From: Holtiella tumoricola
Lineage (GTDB): Bacteria; Bacillota; Clostridia; Lachnospirales; Cellulosilyticaceae
Length of the DNA stretch: 10,822 nucleotides
Assembly: GCF_027857615.1 (NCBI RefSeq)
Contig: NZ_JAQIFT010000063.1
Span: 1-10,822, forward strand
Direction: 5' to 3'
The notes beneath the pieces are model-generated. The model searched no databases, was not told the origin of the DNA, and saw only the letters and a program-made list of their open reading frames with translations. Numbering within the stretch: the stretch's first letter is position 1; every line of letters begins with the position of its first letter. Made by a program: the position numbers and the translations under genes. Shown piece by piece: positions 1 to 5,494 of this stretch.

Positions 1-17
1 TATTCCAAGCCTTCTTA

Positions 18-278
18 TTAAATATTTTCAATCACGTCACTAGTAGATTGATTATCCAATTGTTCTTGTTTAACAATGCTAAAAAATTTAAGCATTAATG
101 GAATATATGTTGCTATAAAAACAAACATTGCACTCATCGCTGCAGGCTTACGCGCCTTCTTTGGAAGTGCTAGCCCCCATAATATACCTATTGCACACAG
201 ACAAAATTTAATCAGTGCGAGATCTTTCCAATTAGATTGCTTAATAAAGGCGTCTCCATAGCTCAATAACTTTTTCAT
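18..278 (-). CDS. Small two-helix membrane protein, hypothetical (often labelled 'permease of phosphate ABC transporter')
   Basis: An 86-residue protein starting MKKLLSYGD with two likely membrane helices, about residues 22-37 (LIKFCLCAIGILWGLAL region) and 47-67 (MSAMFVFIATYIPLML region), joined by a short basic KKARKP loop. The N-terminal 'WKDLALIKFCL' and 'FIATYIPLM' stretches resemble small Clostridia proteins that databases call a phosphate ABC permease; nothing in an 86-residue protein supports a complete transporter, so that name should not be trusted. I chose the ATG at 276-278 because AGAGGTG at 285-291 sits 6 nt upstream; the ATG seven codons earlier (299) would place the ribosome binding site inside the gene. 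It lies 77 bp downstream of another small membrane protein gene on the same strand and may be co-transcribed. Function unknown. Confidence 0.75.
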   Translation of the reverse strand: MKKLLSYGDAFIKQSNWKDLALIKFCLCAIGILWGLALPKKARKPAAMSAMFVFIATYIPLMLKFFSIVKQEQLDNQSTSDVIENI

Positions 279-284
279 ACCCTT

Positions 285-291
285 CACCTCT
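285..291 (-). promoter_or_regulatory. Ribosome binding site deciding the start at 278
   Basis: AGAGGTG on the minus strand, 6 nt before ATG 276-278. It makes the second in-frame ATG the likely start, rather than the one at 297-299, which has no comparable site. Confidence 0.6.
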
Positions 292-338
292 TTATTCATT
301 TTGTATATGTTCTTTTATAACTATTAGGTTCATTTAAA

Positions 339-357
339 AACTATATCTTCTATAGTT
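339..357 (-). terminator. Weak AT-rich hairpin at the end of the 356-646 gene
   Basis: On the minus strand AACTATA-GAAGA-TATAGTT forms a 7-bp stem that overlaps the stop codon and is followed by TTTAAAT. The stem is AT-rich and the T run is short, so it is at best a leaky terminator and does not exclude co-transcription with the gene at 18-278. Confidence 0.3.
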
Positions 358-646
358 AACAAATAATAAGTAAAAACCAAATAATACTTTGCGCAACAAT
401 TAAAAAAGGTATAGAAGGTGACTTGCTATGAGCATCTTTCACCCATTTTGTATAAGCAATAGCTATGCCACTAGCTACTAAAAATGGACCTGTCTCTATA
501 AATATCTTTAATGCTAAGTTAATGTGCTGACCAGGTTTTAAGGGTACTGAATTTACGATAAAAAACCACCCATAGACGAGACAAATAATCAAATTCATAA
601 TCAGCCAGTATTTAACATTCTCTATTATTTCTTGACGCTCTCTCAT
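356..646 (-). CDS. Small hypothetical membrane protein
   Basis: A 96-residue protein, not recognised. A charged N-terminus (MRERQEII) is followed by three hydrophobic segments, about residues 14-31, 44-65 and 79-96; the last runs to the C-terminus (IIWFLLIIC). There is no cysteine pair, charged helix or family motif that would suggest an activity. AGGGGAG at 654-660, 7 nt upstream, supports the ATG at 644-646. It is preceded by a good extended -10 promoter (680-688) and followed by a second small membrane protein gene, so the two probably form one short operon. Confidence is in its being a gene, not in a function. Confidence 0.7.
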   Translation of the reverse strand: MRERQEIIENVKYWLIMNLIICLVYGWFFIVNSVPLKPGQHINLALKIFIETGPFLVASGIAIAYTKWVKDAHSKSPSIPFLIVAQSIIWFLLIIC

Positions 647-679
647 TTCATCACTCCCCTCTATGAGTCTATATCTTAT

Positions 680-688
680 ATTATATCA
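680..688 (-). promoter_or_regulatory. Extended -10 sigma-A promoter for the 356-646 gene
   Basis: The minus strand reads TGATATAAT: a perfect TATAAT (680-685) with the TGn extension (687-688). No convincing TTGACA-like -35 is seen 16-19 bp upstream, which is usual for extended -10 promoters. The predicted start is about 673, roughly 13 nt before the ribosome binding site. Confidence 0.55.
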
Positions 689-761
689 AATGTGTAGCTA
701 TATATCTATAAATTCAGTTAATTTATACACCTATAACCTTTTTATTTATTTTATTATTTTA

Positions 762-1751
762 TTATTCTATAATGCTATCAATACGCTTAAGTTCTTCATC
801 TGTAAAGTTTAAATGATCTAATGCCCCTACACATTCCTCAATTTGCGACACACGACTTGCTCCTATCAAAACAGAGGTAATTGTTTCTTGTCGAAGTACC
901 CAAGCTAATGCCATCTGCGATAACTTTTGCCCTCGTGCTTGTGCAATCTCATTCAATGCATGCAGCTTTTCGAGTAGTGTTTGTGTAATATCCGATGTAC
1001 CTAAAAATGGACTATCCACTCTTGCTGCACGAGAATCTGATGGGATACCACTTAAATAACGATCTGTTAGTCTGCCTCCAGCTAATGGTGAAAAGGCAAT
1101 ACCACCCACTTTTTCTTCATTTAAGACATCTAATAATCCATCTTCTACCCATCTATTCATCATAGAATAACTTGGCTGATGGATAACACAAGGTGTGCCT
1201 AATGCTTTTAAGATATGTATTGCCTTTCTTGCTTCTTCTGGCTTGTAATTAGAGATGCCCACATAAAGTGCCTTGCCTTGTCTGACAATTTGATCCAGAG
1301 CATTCATCGTTTCTTCTAATGGTGTATTAGGATCCGGTCTATGATGGTAGAAAATATCTACATAGTCTAGTCCCATACGCATAAGGCTTTCATCAAGGCT
1401 TGAAATAAGATACTTTTTAGAACCCCAATCACCATATGGTCCTGGCCACATATAATAACCTGCTTTGGTTGAAATAATCATTTCTTTTCTATAGGTAGTA
1501 AAATCTTCTTTTAAGATCCTTCCAAAGTTTGTTTCTGCTGAACCTGCTGGTGGACCATAGTTATTGGCTAAGTCAAAGTGTGTAATACCTAAATCAAAAG
1601 CTTTACGAATCATAGCTTTACTATTTTCATAGCGATCCACATCTCCAAAGTTATGCCATAATCCTAAGGAAATCATAGGAAGCCTAAGTCCACTATTACC
1701 ACATCTTCTATATTCCATCTTTTCATATCTTGTCTCATTCGCTTGATACAT
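762..1751 (-). CDS. yghZ: Aldo-keto reductase, YghZ / L-glyceraldehyde-3-phosphate reductase type
   Basis: A 329-residue cytosolic NADPH-dependent oxidoreductase of the AKR superfamily, close in layout to E. coli YghZ (AKR14), which reduces L-glyceraldehyde 3-phosphate and other reactive aldehydes such as methylglyoxal. The catalytic tetrad is visible: Asp60 and Tyr65 in FDLANNYGPPAGSAE, Lys96 in STKAGY, and His137 in DIFYHHRPD. The GPPAGSAE and 'MWPGPYGDWGSKKYL' stretches are typical of the YghZ/Kv-beta branch, and IGASRVSQI (297-305) is the cofactor 2'-phosphate region. The length is normal. AAGGGGGA at 1758-1765 serves the ATG at 1749-1751. It is a single-gene unit: a terminator at 1904-1948 separates it from pduST, and it has its own promoter at 1780-1788. 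The family assignment is firm; the physiological substrate is inferred. Confidence 0.92.
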   Translation of the reverse strand: MYQANETRYEKMEYRRCGNSGLRLPMISLGLWHNFGDVDRYENSKAMIRKAFDLGITHFDLANNYGPPAGSAETNFGRILKEDFTTYRKEMIISTKAGYYMWPGPYGDWGSKKYLISSLDESLMRMGLDYVDIFYHHRPDPNTPLEETMNALDQIVRQGKALYVGISNYKPEEARKAIHILKALGTPCVIHQPSYSMMNRWVEDGLLDVLNEEKVGGIAFSPLAGGRLTDRYLSGIPSDSRAARVDSPFLGTSDITQTLLEKLHALNEIAQARGQKLSQMALAWVLRQETITSVLIGASRVSQIEECVGALDHLNFTDEELKRIDSIIE

Positions 1752-1779
1752 TGCCTATCCCCCTTAATTTTTTTATCTT

Positions 1780-1788
1780 ATTATAACA
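1780..1788 (-). promoter_or_regulatory. Extended -10 sigma-A promoter for the aldo-keto reductase
   Basis: The minus strand reads TGTTATAAT: TATAAT at 1780-1785 and TG at 1787-1788. There is no good -35. Together with the terminator at 1904-1948 this makes the reductase an independent transcription unit. The remaining DNA from 1789 to 1903 is AT-rich and shows nothing else. Confidence 0.55.
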
Positions 1789-1903
1789 CTATCTTATACC
1801 ATTTACTAAATAATTACTTGCATATTATTAAATCATTGATTATTCTATCATTTTTCTATAATAACTACATACTGCATTCATATTTTATTCTTCCTATAAT
1901 AAA

Positions 1904-1948
1904 AAGACCTACTTCAATACTCATCAATAGAGTGTATCAGTAGGTCTT
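1904..1948 (-). terminator. Terminator of the pduST operon
   Basis: A minus-strand hairpin with outer arms AAGACCTACT / AGTAGGTCTT (10 bp), an imperfect inner extension around ATACTC/GAGTGT and a 7-nt loop, followed by TTTTTATT. It lies 22 bp past the pduT stop. The outer arm is identical to part of the terminator on the other side of the pduST unit (see 3970-4011). Confidence 0.85.
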
Positions 1949-1970
1949 CTTTAATCTTCCTTTATTTACA

Positions 1971-2519
1971 TTATAATAGCGTTGCTACTAGTCCCTTATC
2001 AGGTGAAGCAATAAATTCTGCATTGACTAAAAAGCCTTTTTCTTTTGCAATTTCAATTCCTGCCTCCATCCCTGCTTTAACAGCTCCTACATCTCCAGTA
2101 AAAGTAAAATACGCTTTTCCACCTAGCGCATTTCCAAGACGAAGGTCTATTGGTTGTAAATCTGCTGATTTTAAAACTGCATCTGCTACAATAATCATTG
2201 TGGATACAGAAAAAGTCTCCATAATACCAAGAGCACTTATATGATCTGGCATAGTAGCGCCTGTAATAGCTGGAAATACGTTTGGATCCACATTAGGAAT
2301 AAAAGTCGAATCTACTCCAAATTCTCCTGCTAATTTGATACCCACTCGCACAGCGTCTTCAACTGCTGCTACATCACCATGGATGATAGACATGTATTTT
2401 CCAGGGCAGATGGATGTCGCACTTACCACTTCTACCTCTGAGGTCTTAAGCATCTGATCCGTTACATATATACCACGTGAAACACTTATAAATTCAACAA
2501 CGCCTATAGCATTTGGCAT
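1971..2519 (-). CDS. pduT: Bacterial microcompartment shell protein PduT (tandem BMC, Fe-S pore type)
   Basis: A 182-residue shell protein with two BMC domains in tandem (about 3-88 and 94-180), of the kind that forms pseudohexameric trimers in microcompartment facets. Each domain shows the pattern A-x-G-[VI]-[VM]-E near its start (AIGVVEF, ALGIMETF) and a GDV-A-V segment (GDVAAVEDAV, GDVGAVKAGM). Cys38 in SATSICPGKY is at the same place as the pore cysteine of Salmonella PduT, which binds a [4Fe-4S] cluster at the trimer axis; the SxCPGK context is conserved too. The likely role is electron passage or cluster exchange across a shell with PduS, the known partner. The start follows the pduS stop by one base, with AAGGAGGG inside the end of pduS, so the two are translationally coupled. 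Length is normal. Confidence is high for the family and good for the Fe-S role. Confidence 0.93.
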   Translation of the reverse strand: MPNAIGVVEFISVSRGIYVTDQMLKTSEVEVVSATSICPGKYMSIIHGDVAAVEDAVRVGIKLAGEFGVDSTFIPNVDPNVFPAITGATMPDHISALGIMETFSVSTMIIVADAVLKSADLQPIDLRLGNALGGKAYFTFTGDVGAVKAGMEAGIEIAKEKGFLVNAEFIASPDKGLVATLL

Positions 2520-2520
2520 T

Positions 2521-3849
2521 TTAGTCCCTCCTTATCACAATAAATGTATCGCTAACTTCTGTTACTGTTCCATTTATACTTGAATGTATTGTTGCACCCA
2601 AACTATTTTCTGGAATGTTCCCAATAAGTTGACCTTCTTTTACCTTATCTCCAACTTGAACAATAGGAATTGCTGGTGCCCCTACATGCTGTCTTGTTGC
2701 AATACGTACGATATCAGGTTTAAAAAGAATATCAGTCATTGGAGCCGGTTTATCATAGCTACTTAAACCTAATCTAGCTACAAGACGTTTGCTCGGTACT
2801 AAGCGATATTCACGACTATTACGTGCATTAAATTCTGTTTCTGTAGGTTTATATCTATATCCTTCTTCTTCAAGTGTTTTCCTTGCAATCATATTAGCTG
2901 TCTTTGGATAGATACCTGCTGGACAAGAAAATAATTGACACAAATTACATTGACAACATAACTGAGGATTGCCACCTTTTGCAAGCTCAGGTATAGCATA
3001 ATTCAATCCTCGAATTACTTTATGAGGTTGCAAGTTATGCCCTAACAAATAACGTGGACACAAATCTGTGCACATTCTACATTGTTCACAAGATGCTTTA
3101 TTTCCTCTTTCAGCTTGATTAAAAGTTGCACCTTTTTTTACTACTAAAGCATGATCTTTATCTAAAATAATATAACCCTTATCTTTTTTAGTAACGACTC
3201 CATTTATATTTTCTAATAAAGGACCCATCATAGGACCACCATCAATAATGGTATATCCATCAAAATTTTCAATTCCGCTTGTTTTTAAAACATCAATAAT
3301 GGGTGTTCCTACTGGTACTTTACAAGTTAATGCCTGTGGAACATCTCCTGCTATAGTAATATATGTTTCAGTAACTGCTTGTCCTTGAGAAGCTTTATAA
3401 ATATTGAGTGCAGTTTCTGAATTGACTACAACACATCCTACATTAAGAGGAATACCTGCCTCTGGTACGACTCTTCTTGTTATTTCATAAACTAAAACTT
3501 GTTCATCCCCTGCAGGGTAAACATCTTCTAACTCGTGCACACTTACAAAATCTTGTAACTGTAAAGCATTTATACGTTCTCTCAAGATTTTAATAACTTC
3601 TTTATGTTTACCTTTCACACCCATAATAGCCTTTTGTGCACCAACTAGTCTACCAGCAGCTTCAAAGCCCTTAATAATCTCATCTGGATAAATAGCCATT
3701 AATTGTTGATCTACGCGTAACAAGGGTTCACATTCTGCACCATTTAGAAGGATGTACTCTGCCTGTGCATTTAGTTTAACATGAGTTGGGAAACCTGCTC
3801 CACCAGCTCCTACTACGCCAGCTTCTCTTACTTTTTCTAAAAGATTCAA
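2521..3849 (-). CDS. pduS: PduS / RnfC-like flavin and Fe-S cobalamin reductase
   Basis: A 442-residue electron-transfer protein of the PduS family (RnfC/NQO1-like). In Pdu microcompartments PduS uses NADH and FMN to reduce cob(III)alamin for the diol dehydratase, and binds PduT. Visible in order: a GAGGAGFPTH nucleotide/flavin-binding motif (14-23), an NGAECEP stretch (36-42), an SLBB-type beta-grasp region (about 160-225), two ferredoxin-like clusters with Cys254/257/260/264 followed by Pro and Cys298/301/304/309 followed by Pro, and a C-terminal barrel-sandwich domain (VGDKVKEGQ near 399-407). I start it at TTG 3847-3849, because AGGAGGTG lies 5 nt upstream and the first residues (NLLEKVREAGVVGAGG) then match PduS. 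The ATG at 3888 has no such site and would lie at or before the predicted transcript start. It forms a two-gene operon with pduT; no diol dehydratase, adenosyltransferase or other shell gene is near. Confidence 0.9.
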   Translation of the reverse strand: MNLLEKVREAGVVGAGGAGFPTHVKLNAQAEYILLNGAECEPLLRVDQQLMAIYPDEIIKGFEAAGRLVGAQKAIMGVKGKHKEVIKILRERINALQLQDFVSVHELEDVYPAGDEQVLVYEITRRVVPEAGIPLNVGCVVVNSETALNIYKASQGQAVTETYITIAGDVPQALTCKVPVGTPIIDVLKTSGIENFDGYTIIDGGPMMGPLLENINGVVTKKDKGYIILDKDHALVVKKGATFNQAERGNKASCEQCRMCTDLCPRYLLGHNLQPHKVIRGLNYAIPELAKGGNPQLCCQCNLCQLFSCPAGIYPKTANMIARKTLEEEGYRYKPTETEFNARNSREYRLVPSKRLVARLGLSSYDKPAPMTDILFKPDIVRIATRQHVGAPAIPIVQVGDKVKEGQLIGNIPENSLGATIHSSINGTVTEVSDTFIVIRRD

Positions 3850-3854
3850 CCTGA

Positions 3855-3862
3855 CACCTCCT
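3855..3862 (-). promoter_or_regulatory. Strong ribosome binding site selecting a TTG start for pduS
   Basis: AGGAGGTG, full complementarity to the 16S tail, 5 nt before TTG 3847-3849. The in-frame ATG at 3886-3888 is preceded only by AAAAAGTAAAG. This argues for the shorter protein. Confidence 0.7.
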
Positions 3863-3891
3863 ATATGCCGTTCATTATTCTTTAACATCTT

Positions 3892-3921
3892 TACTTTTTC
3901 CCATTTAAATTACAAATATAC
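3892..3921 (-). promoter_or_regulatory. Candidate sigma-F-type (forespore) promoter of pduST
   Basis: The minus strand has GTATA (3917-3921), a 15-nt spacer, then GGAAAAAGTA (3892-3901). The sigma-F pattern known from Bacillus is about GYWTA, 15 nt, GGnRAnAnTR, which fits. The predicted transcript start near 3885 leaves a leader of about 35 nt before TTG 3849. The best sigma-A alternative (TTGAAA, 17 nt, TAATGG) has a poor -10. This is pattern reading by eye in AT-rich DNA. Confidence 0.4.
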
Positions 3922-3960
3922 CCATTATTGAATAAAACTTCCCTTTTCAACATTTATGTA

Positions 3961-4011
3961 TAAAGGAAAAGACCTACTTAAAAGCATAATATTATGCTTT
4001 TAAGTAGGTCT
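3961..4011 (-). terminator. Terminator with a 42-bp perfect palindrome upstream of pduS
   Basis: Positions 3970-4011 form a perfect inverted repeat with no unpaired base (arms 3970-3990 and 3991-4011, centre AAT/ATT). On the minus strand it runs into TTTTCCTTTA, which makes it a terminator for the 27-codon gene at 4066-4149. On the plus strand no T run follows. It shares the 13-mer AAAAGACCTACTT with the terminator at 1904-1948. Confidence 0.8.
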
Positions 4012-4035
4012 CTATAAATATAAAACCTTTTTATC

Positions 4036-4065
4036 GTCGCATACAGCATATAAGCCCTATGCGAC
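4036..4065 (-). terminator. Stem-loop directly after the 27-codon gene
   Basis: GTCGCATA (minus-strand positions 4065-4058) pairs with TATGCGAC (4043-4036) around a 14-nt loop. It begins at the base right after the stop codon. The following sequence GATAAAAAGGTTTTATA has only a short T run, so it is either a weak first terminator ahead of the one at 3961-4011 or a 3' stabilising structure of a very short mRNA. Confidence 0.5.
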
Positions 4066-4149
4066 TTACGTGTTAATTGGCTCATCTCCAGATAAATTTC
4101 CTTCGTAAGCCTCAGAACTTTGAATGCTTTGGTTACTCTGATTTGACAT
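4066..4149 (-). CDS. 27-residue micro-protein gene, unknown function
   Basis: An ATG-to-TAA frame of 27 codons. The peptide begins MSNQSNQSIQSS, continues EAYEGNLSGDEP and ends INT: rich in Ser, Asn and Gln, acidic (four acidic residues and no Lys or Arg), without Cys or hydrophobic helix. The case for a real gene is the surrounding signals: AGGAGGG at 4157-4163 placed 7 nt before the ATG, a sigma-G-like promoter at 4188-4217, a hairpin starting right at the stop and a strong terminator at 3961-4011. It does not match any small acid-soluble spore protein I recognise. No RiPP modification enzyme or exporter is nearby, so a precursor-peptide role has no support. Alternatives are a leader peptide or an mRNA that acts as a small RNA. 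Confidence 0.6.
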   Translation of the reverse strand: MSNQSNQSIQSSEAYEGNLSGDEPINT

Positions 4150-4187
4150 CTTTGTTCCCTCCTACATTCTGTTTGGTTTTACAATAG

Positions 4188-4217
4188 TATTATGTACAAG
4201 TTCAACTGTCCTTATAC
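4188..4217 (-). promoter_or_regulatory. Candidate sigma-G-type (late forespore) promoter of the 27-codon gene
   Basis: The minus strand has GTATA (4213-4217), exactly 18 nt of spacer, then CATAATA (4188-4194). This matches the Bacillus sigma-G consensus GHATR, 18 nt, CATnHTA at every constrained base. The predicted start near 4181 gives a leader of about 32 nt. A weaker sigma-A reading exists (AGGACA, 17 nt, TACTAT; 8 of 12 consensus bases). Confidence 0.45.
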
Positions 4218-4273
4218 TTATTTAAGAAACTGGTTTTTAATACCATTTAGTATGCTTTAATACCTATTACCCT

Positions 4274-4405
4274 TTATAAAACTGTACAAATGATCCATTC
4301 ATCTTTAAATCCCAATATCGTATAACCATCTGCTTCAAGTTCTTCTGTCGTACAAGTATTCCTATTAAAACGAATTTCATATTTATAATACTTTTCAGCT
4401 TCCAT
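4274..4405 (-). CDS. 43-residue micro-protein gene, unknown function
   Basis: An ATG-to-TAA frame of 43 codons with AAGGAG at 4414-4419, 8 nt before the ATG. The peptide starts MEAEKYYKYEIRFNRNTC, has TTEELEADGYTILGF in the middle and ends KDEWIICTVL; two cysteines (18 and 40). The alternation of polar and hydrophobic residues (YKYEIRF, YTILGF, WIICTVL) suggests a small beta-rich domain rather than a membrane segment. A sigma-F-like promoter ends about 26 bp upstream, and the terminator of the hydrolase gene at 4489-4543 isolates it from the upstream operon. No hairpin separates it from the 27-codon gene, so both could also be on one transcript. Family not recognised. Confidence 0.6.
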   Translation of the reverse strand: MEAEKYYKYEIRFNRNTCTTEELEADGYTILGFKDEWIICTVL

Positions 4406-4430
4406 TAGATACACTCCTTAATTTTTACTA

Positions 4431-4460
4431 GAGTGTTACCTTCTATTTATAGTTCTATAC
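4431..4460 (-). promoter_or_regulatory. Candidate sigma-F-type (forespore) promoter of the 43-codon gene
   Basis: The minus strand has GTATA (4456-4460), 15 nt of spacer, then GGTAACACTC (4431-4440), matching GYWTA, 15 nt, GGnRAnAnTR at all but the last constrained base. The predicted start near 4424 gives a very short leader before the ribosome binding site at 4414-4419. No good sigma-A -35/-10 pair is seen. Confidence 0.4.
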
Positions 4461-4488
4461 CAATTAATTATTTATTTTTAGAACAAAA

Positions 4489-4543
4489 AAGCTAACATAA
4501 AGCTACGTCCTTATTAAAGCGAACGGTGATTCTATGTTAGCTT
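4489..4543 (-). terminator. Terminator of the PAP2-degV-hydrolase operon
   Basis: On the minus strand AAGCTAACATA (4543-4533) pairs with TATGTTAGCTT (4499-4489), an 11-bp stem with a 33-nt loop, followed by a run of T. It starts 12 bp past the hydrolase stop codon. The large loop is unusual for an intrinsic terminator but may fold internally. Confidence 0.75.
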
Positions 4544-4554
4544 GATAAATTTAA

Positions 4555-5475
4555 TTACAGTTTATTCATTAGCCATGTTGCAACATCATTCATGACTTCT
4601 TGTTTGTTATCTTCATTAAGAATTTCATGTCGTTTATTAGGATAAAGTTTATATTGAACATCTTTTATACCTGTTTGCTTCAGCTTATCATATAAGTTGA
4701 TAATGCCTTTACCGGCATTTCCAACGGGATCTTTATCTCCTGCCATAATATAAATAGGCACATCCTTTGGAATAGCATCAAAATTTTCTTTAACATGGAT
4801 AGTCTTTAATCCTCTTAATAGGTCATAATAAAAGGAGGCTGAACAAACAAATCCACATCTATCATCAGCTATATACTTATCGACCTCCTGCTCTACACTA
4901 CATAACCAATCAAATGGTGTTCTATTTGGCTTGAAATTTTTATTAAAGTCTCCAAAAGATAATTTATCCATCATCTTACTTGTATGTTTTCTGCCAAAAA
5001 GCTTAACTTCTAATCCGCTCAAAAAGATACCTAGTGATGTAAGCTTAGGCGGTTCACCATTACTTCCTGATAAGATGAGACCATCAACTTCCTTACCGTG
5101 TAATTCCATAAATCTTTGACTAACAAATGAACCCATACTATGCCCAAATAAGAAAATAGGTAAATTTTTATTTTCATTTTTTATATATTTCATAAGTTGA
5201 AATAAATCTTCAACGAGCCATTCAAATCCTTCATTATCTGCAATATAACCTAAATGTTCATTTGTCTTTGCAGTTAAACCATGTCCCCTATGGTCATGTC
5301 CATAAACAATAAATCCTCTTTCATTTAAGAAATGAGCAAATTCATCATATCTTAAAACAGTTTCAGTCATGCCATGTGAGATTTGTACTATGCCTATGGC
5401 TTCATCTACTGGGCTCCATTTATATACATTTAATGCTACACCATCGCTATCCCTAAATTGAAAATTCTCTCTCAT
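4555..5475 (-). CDS. Alpha/beta hydrolase, lysophospholipase / monoacylglycerol lipase type
   Basis: A 306-residue soluble hydrolase of the PldB / Hydrolase_4 family; such enzymes cleave acyl esters of lysophospholipids or monoacylglycerols. The catalytic triad can be read: Ser113 in the nucleophile elbow GHSMGS (111-116), Asp249 in AGDKDPVG and His283 in PNKRHEILNE. The oxyanion region SHGMTETVLRYDEFA (33-47) and GHDHRGHG (59-66) are characteristic, and the lid lies about 140-225. No signal peptide, so it acts in the cytosol. AAGGAG precedes the ATG at a good distance. It is the last gene of a minus-strand operon, 19 bp after the degV gene and before a terminator. Next to a DegV fatty-acid carrier it would supply free fatty acid by breaking down lipids (inference). 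Substrate not determined. Confidence 0.88.
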   Translation of the reverse strand: MRENFQFRDSDGVALNVYKWSPVDEAIGIVQISHGMTETVLRYDEFAHFLNERGFIVYGHDHRGHGLTAKTNEHLGYIADNEGFEWLVEDLFQLMKYIKNENKNLPIFLFGHSMGSFVSQRFMELHGKEVDGLILSGSNGEPPKLTSLGIFLSGLEVKLFGRKHTSKMMDKLSFGDFNKNFKPNRTPFDWLCSVEQEVDKYIADDRCGFVCSASFYYDLLRGLKTIHVKENFDAIPKDVPIYIMAGDKDPVGNAGKGIINLYDKLKQTGIKDVQYKLYPNKRHEILNEDNKQEVMNDVATWLMNKL

Positions 5476-5494
5476 CCTTATCTCCTTTATCTTT

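Noticed and set aside
1743..1943. A plus-strand frame of 66 codons between the aldo-keto reductase and pduT
   Set aside because: It runs through the reductase promoter and into the pduT terminator, is made of AT-rich low-complexity codons and has no ribosome binding site.
3970..4011. The 42-bp palindrome as a recombination or phage attachment site, or an insertion-sequence end
   Set aside because: No integrase, transposase or target-site duplication is visible, and a T run on the minus strand at the right place explains it as a terminator.
4066..4149. The 27-codon frame as a RiPP or bacteriocin precursor
   Set aside because: No modifying enzyme, protease or exporter is near, there is no double-glycine leader or cysteine-rich core, and the promoter type points to the forespore.
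3901..4270. A cobalamin riboswitch upstream of pduS, as might be expected for a B12-linked gene
   Set aside because: The leader predicted from the promoter motif is too short, a terminator closes the region just upstream, and no B12-box-like conserved core is seen.
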